Positions 14,572-21,540 of a stretch of 34,948 nt of DNA are shown one piece after another. Each line of letters begins with the position of its first letter. Position 1 is the first letter of the stretch. Source of the DNA: Mucilaginibacter sp. Lineage in GTDB: Bacteria; Bacteroidota; Bacteroidia; Sphingobacteriales; Sphingobacteriaceae. The stretch is from NCBI RefSeq assembly GCF_028287845.1, contig NZ_JAQBOW010000012.1:1-34948 (forward strand). The letters run 5' to 3'. The translations under genes and the position numbers were made by a program. A model generated the notes under the pieces. The model searched no databases. It saw only the letters and a list, made by a program, of their open reading frames with translations, and was not told the DNA's origin.

Positions 14572-15303
14572 ATGTTTTATAGTTTAGGCAAATACATACT
14601 CTTATTACGTTTAAGTTTCCGCAGGCCCGAAAAATTCAGTGTTTACTGGGCCGAAGTTATGCGCGAGATGGTTTCCATCGGTATTGGCTCTTTGGGCATT
14701 ATCGCTATTATATCTCTTTTTATTGGCGCGGCAACCACTATACAGGTAGCTTTTCAATTAAGCAGCCCGCTGGTGCCGCTTAGTATTGCGGGGAAAATAG
14801 CGCGCGATTCTACCATACTGGAGTTTAGTCCCACCATATCAGCATTAGTACTGGCCGGTCGTGTTGGCTCAAGCATTGCCTCGCAAATAGGCACCATGCG
14901 GGTTACCGAGCAAATTGACGCGCTGGAAATTATGGGGGTAAATGCTCCCGGCTATTTAATATCGCCCAAAATCATTGCCAGCATGACCATGGTGCCCTTA
15001 CTGGTCATCACATCAATAACCCTGGGTATAACCGGTGGTTATATAGCTTGTGTAGTATCCGGTGACATTACTCCTGCCGATTACTTAGCCGGCGTCCGGG
15101 ATGGTTTTGACGGATTGACCATACAGGTTGCATTGGTTAAAGCAATAGTATTTGGCTTTCTAATTTCTTCCATTTGTGCTTATCAGGGTTTTTATACATC
15201 TGGCGGCGCGTTAGAGGTTGGGCAATCATCAACCAAAGGCGTGGTATACAGCTGTGTAATGATTCTGTTTGCCGATTTGGTGATAACGCGTATTATGCTA
15301 TGA
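14572..15303 (+). CDS. mlaE: MlaE-family lipid ABC transporter permease
   Basis: This 243-residue integral inner-membrane permease belongs to the MlaE/TTG2B family that moves phospholipids between inner membrane and periplasm. Family features are visible along its length: the N-terminal amphipathic segment, SLFIGAATTIQVAFQLSSPL, SPTISALVLAGRVGSSIASQ, the conserved EQIDALEIMGVNAPGYLISP cytoplasmic motif, then hydrophobic helices VPLLVITSITLGITGGYIAC and AIVFGFLISSICAYQGFYTS with the typical GGALEVGQSSTKGVV ending. It overlaps the following ATPase gene by four bases (ATGA), so the two are translationally coupled. The usual third component, an MCE-domain MlaD protein, does not follow. Confidence 0.92.
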   Translation: MFYSLGKYILLLRLSFRRPEKFSVYWAEVMREMVSIGIGSLGIIAIISLFIGAATTIQVAFQLSSPLVPLSIAGKIARDSTILEFSPTISALVLAGRVGSSIASQIGTMRVTEQIDALEIMGVNAPGYLISPKIIASMTMVPLLVITSITLGITGGYIACVVSGDITPADYLAGVRDGFDGLTIQVALVKAIVFGFLISSICAYQGFYTSGGALEVGQSSTKGVVYSCVMILFADLVITRIML

Positions 15304-16052
15304 TTGAAGTTAAAAACATTCATAAAACATTTGGCGAGAACGACGTGCTCAATGGCATATCGGCAGCATTTAAAAAAGGTAAAAACAATTTAATTATTGG
15401 CGGGTCGGGCTCTGGTAAAACCACTTTGCTAAAATGTATTGTGGGCCTGCATGAACCAACCAAGGGCAATGTTTTTTTTGATAACCAGAATTTTACCGAC
15501 ATGAGCTTTGAGCAACGTGTGCCCATACGCACCCATATTGGTATGCTGTTTCAAAACTCTGCCCTGTTCGACTCGATGACGGTGGAAGAGAACATTATGT
15601 TCCCCTTGAACCTGTTTACTAAACGAACCCATGCCGAAAAATTAGAAAGAGCCAATTTTTGCCTGGAGCGGGTTAACCTGGCCGGCAAGAACGCACTGTA
15701 CCCGGCCGAACTATCGGGCGGGATGAAAAAGCGGGTAGGGATTGCACGCGCCATATCTATGCAGCCCAAGTATTTATTTGTGGATGAACCCAACTCGGGC
15801 CTCGACCCTAAAACGTCTATCCTGATAGATGACCTTATAAATGACCTCACCGAAGAATATCAAATGACCACCGTTATTGTTACCCACGATATGAACTCGG
15901 TTATGGGTATTGGTGATCATATTATCTTTTTGCACAACGGCGAAAAATGGTGGGAAGGCAGCAATAAAGAAATTGCCAAAACCGACAACAAAGAATTAAA
16001 CGAGTTTGTATTTGCCAGTAAATTTATGCAAGCAGCGAAAGCTAAATTATAG
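15300..16052 (+). CDS. mlaF: MlaF-family ABC transporter ATP-binding protein
   Basis: This 250-residue cytoplasmic ATPase powers the MlaE permease. Walker A is IIGGSGSGKTTL (residues 33-44), the Q-loop is GMLFQNSALFDSMTV, the ABC signature is ELSGGMKKRVGIARA, Walker B is YLFVDEPNSGLDP, and the H-loop is VIVTHDM. The SGGMKKR wording and NSGLDP instead of TSGLDP are typical of the Mla/TTG2A branch. The ATG at 15300 overlaps the mlaE stop as ATGA and fits the family start IEVKNIHKTFGENDVLNGIS; longer frames upstream lie inside mlaE. No MCE gene is seen in the 326-base gap after it, which instead contains repeats. Confidence 0.93.
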   Translation: MIEVKNIHKTFGENDVLNGISAAFKKGKNNLIIGGSGSGKTTLLKCIVGLHEPTKGNVFFDNQNFTDMSFEQRVPIRTHIGMLFQNSALFDSMTVEENIMFPLNLFTKRTHAEKLERANFCLERVNLAGKNALYPAELSGGMKKRVGIARAISMQPKYLFVDEPNSGLDPKTSILIDDLINDLTEEYQMTTVIVTHDMNSVMGIGDHIIFLHNGEKWWEGSNKEIAKTDNKELNEFVFASKFMQAAKAKL

Positions 16053-16080
16053 TGATTAGAGGTTGGTGATTAGAGATTAG
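16053..16080. repeat. heptad array directly after mlaF
   Basis: Four heptamers TGATTAG, AGGTTGG, TGATTAG, AGATTAG run in exact 7-bp register starting two bases after the mlaF stop codon. The wording is close to the array at 32491-32522 (complementary or shifted GATTAG/GGTTAAA units). Confidence 0.75.
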
Positions 16081-16112
16081 ACTGCCGATTATTGATGCCT
16101 TTGTTAGTGTTT

Positions 16113-16207
16113 TGTTACACTCTGTGGTGAAACAAAATGTAACAAGTGTAACAAGATTTTGACTTAAAGCATTGTTTATAAGATAATTGCGAAAAAGTGA
16201 TGTAACA
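16113..16207. repeat. TGTAACA repeats in the mlaF/CBM9 intergenic gap
   Basis: TGTAACA occurs at 16138-16144, 16147-16153 (9 bp apart) and 16201-16207, and in inverted form (TGTTACA) at 16113-16119. The gap (16053-16377) lies between convergent genes, so these are not obviously promoter operators. They could belong to a transcript end or a decayed repeat. The rest of the gap (16208-16377) shows no convincing gene; a short minus-strand frame there ending at 16260 is too weak to call. Confidence 0.4.
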
Positions 16208-16377
16208 AAATGTACAACTTATTCGTCAGTATTTTTATGAATGATATTAGGTTAATATATTAATTGTCAACTAAATACAAATCAGCTGTTTTAAAGGTAG
16301 TGAAACAACTTTTTTTGATGACCTTGCTGGTGTTGTCATCATAGGTTTTGGGATAAACTTGCGAAGTTTTCAATAAG

Positions 16378-17217
16378 TTATTTCTTCGCCAAAGTATATT
16401 CTCCCCAAAAATCGGTAGGTGTAGTTCGTATTCCATCGAGTCTGGCAGACACGGCAAGAATCCTTACAACTCCCGGGGCTGTAGCCGAGGCACCATTGTC
16501 AGGAGTAGGTGGAGTTATCGGACGACCTCCGTTAACCCTTATGTGATATGCAAATTTTATAGCATCATTTGCTGAAAACCTCAAATATTTCAATCCAACA
16601 GATATTTCAAAAGTGTAAATCTTTCTTCTATCAAATAGTCCAGCAGCTTTAATACCATCAATATTATACACAGATAACAAAGTATCTAAATCTGGTATTC
16701 CTTTAATCCTTATCCATTTACAATTTATTTCTAATTTTTTATTGTTATATAGCATTGTAGAATCAGCAGCCCTTGCAGATGTATCTGGTACAAATCCTTT
16801 CCTGTTTCTTAAGTTAAACATTAGATGATTTTTTCTATCCGCCACAGGATAAGTAATACTTATATTATTTTTATCTTTTTTATCGGTTGATTTTTGAATG
16901 GTCAACGTAACACCACCATCAACTATCTTATTAATAATATCCGGGTCTACCGCCTGTACTGTAAGATAAAGGTTTTCGTCATCATTAGCCATTCTATAGA
17001 ATATATCCGTAGCATGATTATAAGCCTGGAATTGATCACCCCACTCCGTTAACTTACCATCAATTTTAATATTAGCCGGAGCGCGCAAGCTTATTTGCTG
17101 CACATTGGGTAACTTCTGCGCATTTGCTATAAAAGCGATAACAAGAAACAATACTGATAAAACAATCTTAGTTTTTATTTGATATATTATTTTTTTGCTA
17201 AAGTATACTCGCTCCAA
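16378..17217 (-). CDS. secreted CBM9-like protein, second (downstream) paralogue, unusual start
   Basis: This secreted or periplasmic protein has about 270 residues. After a signal sequence ending FLVIAFIANAQ comes a CBM9/DOMON-like domain with LPNVQQISLRAPANIKIDGK, then LTEWGDQFQAYNHATDIFYR and NDDENLYLTVQAVDPDI. It shares its N-terminal region and the ending EYTLAKK with the upstream gene, so the two arose by tandem duplication, but the middle has diverged. No ATG or GTG lies in frame near the signal peptide. The only conventional option is TTG at 17217, which lies 31 bases inside the upstream gene and gives a long basic n-region. Function unknown; carbohydrate or cell-wall binding is inferred from the domain type only. 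Confidence 0.72.
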   Translation of the reverse strand: MERVYFSKKIIYQIKTKIVLSVLFLVIAFIANAQKLPNVQQISLRAPANIKIDGKLTEWGDQFQAYNHATDIFYRMANDDENLYLTVQAVDPDIINKIVDGGVTLTIQKSTDKKDKNNISITYPVADRKNHLMFNLRNRKGFVPDTSARAADSTMLYNNKKLEINCKWIRIKGIPDLDTLLSVYNIDGIKAAGLFDRRKIYTFEISVGLKYLRFSANDAIKFAYHIRVNGGRPITPPTPDNGASATAPGVVRILAVSARLDGIRTTPTDFWGEYTLAKK

Positions 17218-18005
17218 AAATCTGTATTGCTCATTAATAATTCCATATCTGATGACTTTCTGGTGGTCAAACCAATTGGCACATCAGTAACAGTTGCAGC
17301 TTCACCGGTTTTAGACTTCACAACTTTGGCATTTATGGACATTCCCCTTATCATCAAATTATAAAAAAATTTCGGCTGATTATTTGTAGCATTATTTAAG
17401 TATTTTAAAGGTATGGTCAATTCAAAATTTAACGCACCTGTCCTATCAAAAAGCAGAGCTGTTTTAATACCATAATTATTATAAACAGATATTACATTGT
17501 CAATTCCTTTTATTCCCCCCACTACCATCTCTTTTGACTCGTTAGTCAATTCTTTATTCATAATTGACCATAAAGAGTCGGTTTGTTTAGATTTAGTTTT
17601 ACTATCTGCATATTCCATAAACTGCATATAAGCAGAACTTATGCCTAAGCGCCCTTTATTAGTTATAAGTGGGCCAACTCCTGCACCGTGCTCAAACTTA
17701 TTTTTAGCAGGCGTTATACTTAGTACAATACCACCGCCAATTATTTTTTTTGCTACAGCTTCGTCTTTCGCCTGTACAATCAGGTACAGATTGTTATCAT
17801 CATTAGCTATTGTATAAAAGGCATCAATACTATGGTTAAATGCCTGGAACTGGTCGCCCCAATCCGTCGTTTTGCCATCAATTTTAATACTAATTGGAGC
17901 GCGCAAGCTTATCTGCTGCACATTAGGCAATTTCTGTGCATTTGCTATGACAGCAATTGCACTAAACAAAGCCAACAAGAGCGGTTTCTTATTAATTATT
18001 CTCAT
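17187..18005 (-). CDS. secreted CBM9-like protein, first (upstream) paralogue
   Basis: This 272-residue protein has a clear signal peptide (KKPLLLALFSAIAVIANA, cleavage before Q). A beta-rich domain resembling carbohydrate-binding module 9 / DOMON follows: SLRAPISIKIDGKTTDWGDQ, FNHSIDAFYTIANDDNNLYL and IVQAKDEAV. The C-terminal half, with NVISVYNNYGIKTALLFDR and LNFELTIPLKYL, is also shared with the downstream copy, so the whole protein is duplicated. No catalytic domain is attached. It may be a substrate-binding or scaffold protein, but that is inference. ATG 18005 is directly upstream of the signal peptide. A perfect 11-bp inverted repeat lies 20 bases upstream. Confidence 0.8.
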   Translation of the reverse strand: MRIINKKPLLLALFSAIAVIANAQKLPNVQQISLRAPISIKIDGKTTDWGDQFQAFNHSIDAFYTIANDDNNLYLIVQAKDEAVAKKIIGGGIVLSITPAKNKFEHGAGVGPLITNKGRLGISSAYMQFMEYADSKTKSKQTDSLWSIMNKELTNESKEMVVGGIKGIDNVISVYNNYGIKTALLFDRTGALNFELTIPLKYLNNATNNQPKFFYNLMIRGMSINAKVVKSKTGEAATVTDVPIGLTTRKSSDMELLMSNTDFWSEYTLAKK

Positions 18006-18024
18006 TTTCAGGAAGATTAGGTTT

Positions 18025-18052
18025 ATAATTAACTATAAAATTAGTTAATTAT
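18025..18052. promoter_or_regulatory. inverted repeat upstream of the CBM9-like gene pair
   Basis: ATAATTAACTA (18025-18035) and TAGTTAATTAT (18042-18052) are perfect 11-bp arms around a 6-base spacer, 20 bases upstream of the start of the first paralogue. Size and place fit an operator. The AT richness leaves open a chance palindrome or structural role. Confidence 0.4.
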
Positions 18053-18107
18053 ATGACACTACCAAATACATTTAAATTTTTAACAACATACCATTAGCTT
18101 TTTATTT

Positions 18108-18115
18108 TAATTTTG
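18108..18115 (+). promoter_or_regulatory. possible -10 box (TAATTTTG) of the methyltransferase gene
   Basis: TAATTTTG matches TAnnTTTG. Transcription from it would start about 40 bases before the ATG at 18163, so the heptad array at 18134-18161 would form most of the 5' leader. Confidence 0.45.
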
Positions 18116-18133
18116 TCGCAAACGTATCTTGCT

Positions 18134-18161
18134 ACTTGATACTACATACTTGATACTATAA
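18134..18161. repeat. heptad array in the 5' leader of the methyltransferase gene
   Basis: ACTTGAT, ACTACAT, ACTTGAT, ACTATAA run in exact register, the first and third identical. The array ends one base before the ATG at 18163 and so occupies the ribosome-binding region. Confidence 0.75.
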
Positions 18162-18162
18162 A

Positions 18163-19047
18163 ATGATCCAACTCCTTACCCCCACGCACTGGAAAGATTA
18201 CGAGCTGATAGATTGCGGCGATTTTGAAAAGCTGGAACGCTTTGGTAATGTAATATTGATACGCCCTGAGCCACAGGCCGTATGGAGCAAGGTTTTGCCC
18301 GCGGCAGAGTGGCAGCGGCTGCATCATATTAAATTCAAGGGTCGCTCGGCAACATCGGGCGAGTGGATAAAGAAAAATCCGGCTACGCCTGATAGGTGGC
18401 ATGTGGAATATAAAAACCCGGAGGCAGCTATTAAATTCAGGCTGGCGCTTACCTCTTTTAAGCATTTGGGTATCTTCCCCGAGCAGGCGGTTAACTGGGA
18501 CTACATATCATCAAACATTAAAAAATTTAAAACACCCGAGCCTAAAGTACTTAACCTGTTTGCCTATACCGGCGGCGCATCATTAATAGCGAAGGCTGCG
18601 GGAGCAGATACAACGCACGTAGATTCGATAAAGCAGGTGGTTACCTGGGGCAATGAAAACATGGAGCTATCGGGCTTGAAAGATATACGCTGGGTGGTTG
18701 AAGATGCCCTTAAATTTGTAAAGCGCGAATTAAAACGCGGCAAAAAATATAACGGTATCATCCTTGATCCGCCCGCTTACGGCCACGGACCAAACGGCGA
18801 AAAGTGGAAGCTTGAGGACCATATTAACGAAATGATGCGCGATGTTACTCAACTACTCGATCCCGAAGAACACTTTTTAATATTGAATACCTACTCGCTG
18901 GGCTTCTCGGCAGTTATTGTAGAGAACCTGATAAAAAGTTCGTTCCCGAAAGTAGAGAACCTGGAAATTGGCGAGCTTTACCTACAAGCAACATCAGGAA
19001 TAAAATTGCCTCTGGGTGTTTTTGGTAAATTTTATAAGCATAAATAA
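18163..19047 (+). CDS. class I SAM-dependent rRNA methyltransferase, RlmI-like
   Basis: This 294-residue cytoplasmic methyltransferase belongs to the COG1092 (RlmI/YccW-like) family, which methylates 23S rRNA cytosine C5. The SAM-binding motif is VLNLFAYTGGASLIAKAAGA (residues 129-148), with the acidic ribose contact in THVDSIKQVVTWGNEN. The catalytic/post-I motif is GIILDPPAYGHGPNGEKW (residues 198-215), and FLILNTYSLGFS follows. It lacks the N-terminal PUA domain of E. coli RlmI, which is usual for this shorter Bacteroidota form, so the exact target nucleotide is uncertain. The start ATG 18163 is immediately after a heptad repeat array. Confidence 0.87.
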   Translation: MIQLLTPTHWKDYELIDCGDFEKLERFGNVILIRPEPQAVWSKVLPAAEWQRLHHIKFKGRSATSGEWIKKNPATPDRWHVEYKNPEAAIKFRLALTSFKHLGIFPEQAVNWDYISSNIKKFKTPEPKVLNLFAYTGGASLIAKAAGADTTHVDSIKQVVTWGNENMELSGLKDIRWVVEDALKFVKRELKRGKKYNGIILDPPAYGHGPNGEKWKLEDHINEMMRDVTQLLDPEEHFLILNTYSLGFSAVIVENLIKSSFPKVENLEIGELYLQATSGIKLPLGVFGKFYKHK

Positions 19048-19066
19048 TAGTTTGAATATACCCTAT

Positions 19067-19249
19067 ATGATGATATTTGATACAAATATGGTTAAAGATG
19101 AGTCTACTTTTGAGCATCCGCACGCCTATTCAACCGGCTTTAAATATGTATTAGTAAACGGCCAGCTAACTGTGGATAATTTTAAACACATTGGTACCAG
19201 AAAAGGTGTTATTTTGCATGGCGCAGGATACGTGGCAAAAAATAAATAA
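19067..19249 (+). pseudogene. C-terminal fragment of an N-acyl-D-amino-acid deacylase (amidohydrolase)
   Basis: Sixty codons read MMIFDTNMVKDESTFEHPHA, then YSTGFKYVLVNGQLTVDN and GTRKGVILHGAGYV. This is the conserved C-terminal end of D-aminoacylase-type amidohydrolases, where V-x-D-x-[AS]-TFE-x-PH, the GFKYVLVNGQ strand and GTR.G..L.G form the final part of the composite beta domain. The remaining about 450 residues, with the metal-binding barrel, are absent. The sequence upstream in the same frame is unrelated and belongs to the end of the methyltransferase gene. It is therefore a relic of a deleted gene. Confidence 0.75.
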
Positions 19250-19297
19250 TAAATAATCAGGTTATACTGATAATAACAACAAAAAACAATCGGGTAA

Positions 19298-20350
19298 ATG
19301 AAAAATATATTTCTTTCAACAGTATTATTACTGTCTTCATTAGGGCTTTTTTCTAACTGCGCGCAAAATAAAGCAGGCAGTACAGCCGCTAAAACAACAA
19401 CAACTGTTGCTACTGCAACGGTTGAGGTCAAAACAGAAGATACTACCACAAAAGTAGTATACCAACCAATAAACAAAAAACTGTATGACTCTTTAATGAA
19501 ACGGATGGCTCATGGAGATACAACCGGGAAATGGCCCGTTAAAAACACACCTTACCCAATACCCGGCGCTATTTTGCCATTTAAACGTGTAGTAGCTTAT
19601 TACGGCAACCTATACTCTAAAAAGATGGGCATTTTAGGCGAGTTGCCCCCTAACGAAATGCTGGCCAAATTAAAAGGCGAAGTAAAACATTGGGAAAAAG
19701 CAGATCCGCAGGTACCGGTTCAACCGGCTTTGCATTATATAGCCGTTGTGGCAAGTGGCGACCCCGGTAAAGACAAAAAGTACCGCCACCGCATGCCTTT
19801 TAAGCAAATTGATACAGTTTTATATTTAGCCAAAAAGGCGCACGCTATTGTATTTTTAGATGTGCAGGTTTCTTTAAGTAATATCCGTACAGAATTACCG
19901 CTATTAGAAAAATACCTGATCATGCCTCAGGTTCATTTTGGTATGGACCCTGAGTTTTCTATGAAGGATGGCACCCTGCCCGGCAAAAAAATAGGCACTT
20001 ATGATGCGGATGACATTAACTACGTATCAAATTATCTTACGGGCCTTGTTAAAAAATATAACCTGCCTCCAAAAATTTTAATAGTACACCGTTTCACCAA
20101 GAAAATGGTAACTAACTATAAAAACATTAAACTTCATCCCGAAGTTCAATTGGTAATGGATATGGATGGCTGGGGCGAACCTGAGCTAAAAGAAGGTACC
20201 TGGCGCTATTTTATATATAGCGAACCGGTACAGTTTACAGGCTTTAAGCTTTTTTATAAAAATGATATTAAGAAGGCCCCGCACCACATGTTAACTCCCG
20301 AAGAAGTGCTAAAGAAAAAGCCTTATCCTATGTATATTCAATACCAGTAA
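19298..20350 (+). CDS. uncharacterised lipoprotein with TIM-barrel-like C-terminal domain
   Basis: This 350-residue protein has a lipoprotein signal peptide with lipobox GLFSNC (Cys21), a Thr/Ala/Val-rich linker to about residue 55, then a domain of about 270 residues. Conserved-looking segments are LPFKRVVAYYGNLYSKKMGI, PALHYIAVVASGDPGKD, HAIVFLDVQVSLSNI, VHFGMDPEFSM and GTYDADDINYVSNYLTGLVK, then KILIVHRFTKKMV and LVMDMDGWGEP. The alternation of hydrophobic strands ending in acidic residues suggests a TIM-barrel hydrolase fold. I recall similar proteins of unknown function in Actinobacteria. No function is established. A perfect terminator follows the stop, and it is probably monocistronic. 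Confidence 0.75.
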   Translation: MKNIFLSTVLLLSSLGLFSNCAQNKAGSTAAKTTTTVATATVEVKTEDTTTKVVYQPINKKLYDSLMKRMAHGDTTGKWPVKNTPYPIPGAILPFKRVVAYYGNLYSKKMGILGELPPNEMLAKLKGEVKHWEKADPQVPVQPALHYIAVVASGDPGKDKKYRHRMPFKQIDTVLYLAKKAHAIVFLDVQVSLSNIRTELPLLEKYLIMPQVHFGMDPEFSMKDGTLPGKKIGTYDADDINYVSNYLTGLVKKYNLPPKILIVHRFTKKMVTNYKNIKLHPEVQLVMDMDGWGEPELKEGTWRYFIYSEPVQFTGFKLFYKNDIKKAPHHMLTPEEVLKKKPYPMYIQYQ

Positions 20351-20363
20351 TGGTATGAATCAT

Positions 20364-20399
20364 AAAAAAAGCTCCTTGAAAAATCAAGGAGCTTTTTTT
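20364..20399. terminator. bidirectional rho-independent terminator
   Basis: GCTCCTTGA (20371-20379), an AAAA loop and TCAAGGAGC (20384-20392) make a perfect 9-bp stem flanked by seven A on the left and seven T on the right. It therefore serves both convergent genes, the lipoprotein on plus and the DoxX protein on minus. Confidence 0.95.
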
Positions 20400-20415
20400 A
20401 TGGCTTGTTATTTAT

Positions 20416-20808
20416 TTATACAGTAGGCTTAGCTGTAAATATGCTGGTATAATATTTAAAGTAACCAATACATAAAAACACGTTCAATATAAGTACTGCC
20501 GAACCAATAGGTACACCATAAGGGGCCAGCATAGCATGGAACAGGAAAATATTTATTGTAATAGGTAAAAGTACCAGTAAAAAGAACGCGGTAAACCGGT
20601 TAAGCAGCAAAAACAAACCGCTGGTAATTTCAACAACTTTTAAAAATTGAAAAAAATAACCCGAACCATATAAACCGCCAGAGAACGCGGCTGCGGTCGG
20701 GCTCATGGCAGGAGGTTTAACATGCAAGAAGTCATAGAAAAAGTTAATACCAAATACCACGAAGATAAGGCCCAGTAATATCCGGGCAATTAATACTGCA
20801 ATTTTCAT
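20416..20808 (-). CDS. DoxX-like integral membrane protein
   Basis: This 130-residue protein has four membrane helices: IAVLIARILLGLIFVVFGIN, FLKVVEITSGLFLLLNRF, AFFLLVLLPITINIFLFHAM and IGSAVLILNVFLCIGYFKYY. The layout and the motif ARILLGLIFVVFGINFF followed by GxFLL match the DoxX/DoxD superfamily of small membrane proteins of unclear function. ATG 20808 is chosen over an upstream TTG at 20832, since the family starts directly with the first helix. It is convergent with the lipoprotein gene and divergent from msrA. Confidence 0.75.
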   Translation of the reverse strand: MKIAVLIARILLGLIFVVFGINFFYDFLHVKPPAMSPTAAAFSGGLYGSGYFFQFLKVVEITSGLFLLLNRFTAFFLLVLLPITINIFLFHAMLAPYGVPIGSAVLILNVFLCIGYFKYYTSIFTAKPTV

Positions 20809-20912
20809 AATAAGTTTTTTAAGTTTATTCAAAACTTAGCATTTAAATCGACAAAATCAAATGTTTAAACACATATTTTTAAACTAAACTATCTTACCTT
20901 CGTTTAAATATT

Positions 20913-21458
20913 ATGCACATACAGAAAATAACATTTGGCAGTGGGTGTTTTTGGTGTACCGAAGCCATATTTCAAACACTAAAGGGTATAAAGGCAGTAA
21001 CATCCGGTTATATGGGTGGAAAAATTAAAGATCCAACCTACGAACAAATTTGTACAGGCGATACCGGTCATGCCGAAGTGGTTGAGGTAGAATATGATGC
21101 TGATGAAGTTAGCTTAGACGAATTGTTGCTTATTTTTTTTAAAACGCATGATGCTACCAGCTTAAACCGCCAGGGGAATGATGTGGGCACGCAGTATCGC
21201 TCTGTCATATTTTATCATACCGACATGCAAAAGCAGCATGCCGAAGCCATGATAAAAAAACTAACCGATGAGCAAATTTATAACAAACCTATTGTTACTG
21301 AAATAAGCCCGGTTGGCGAGTTTTATAAAGCCGAGAATTATCATCAAAATTATTTTGCCGATAATTCAATGAAACCGTATTGTGCCTTTGTGATACAACC
21401 CAAGCTAAATAAGTTTGCCAAAGAGTTTACCGGGAAAATTAAACCGGAACTATTATAA
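20913..21458 (+). CDS. msrA: peptide-methionine (S)-S-oxide reductase
   Basis: MsrA reduces the S epimer of methionine sulfoxide in proteins, repairing oxidative damage. The protein has 181 residues. The catalytic motif GSGCFWCTEAIFQTLKG gives the nucleophilic Cys12 and Cys15; the family also has GYMGG, TGHAEVVEVEYD, NRQGNDVGTQYRSVIFYH and a C-terminal KAENYHQNYF. No recycling cysteine is visible in the extreme C-terminus, so resolution may involve Cys15. No msrB is adjacent. There is no signal peptide, so it should be cytoplasmic. The gap to the divergent DoxX gene contains only a near-consensus -10 (TACCTTCG at 20895-20902). Confidence 0.96.
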   Translation: MHIQKITFGSGCFWCTEAIFQTLKGIKAVTSGYMGGKIKDPTYEQICTGDTGHAEVVEVEYDADEVSLDELLLIFFKTHDATSLNRQGNDVGTQYRSVIFYHTDMQKQHAEAMIKKLTDEQIYNKPIVTEISPVGEFYKAENYHQNYFADNSMKPYCAFVIQPKLNKFAKEFTGKIKPELL

Positions 21459-21540
21459 TATTACCCGGATAAGTAACTCATACATATTAAGTTTTTGTAA
21501 ACTGTTAGCTTTGGTGTAAATCAATCTGTATTTTTGATTC

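Noticed and set aside
16260..16457. 65-codon minus-strand frame overlapping the end of the second CBM9-like gene
   Set aside because: It overlaps a better gene in another frame, with no start signal or homology.
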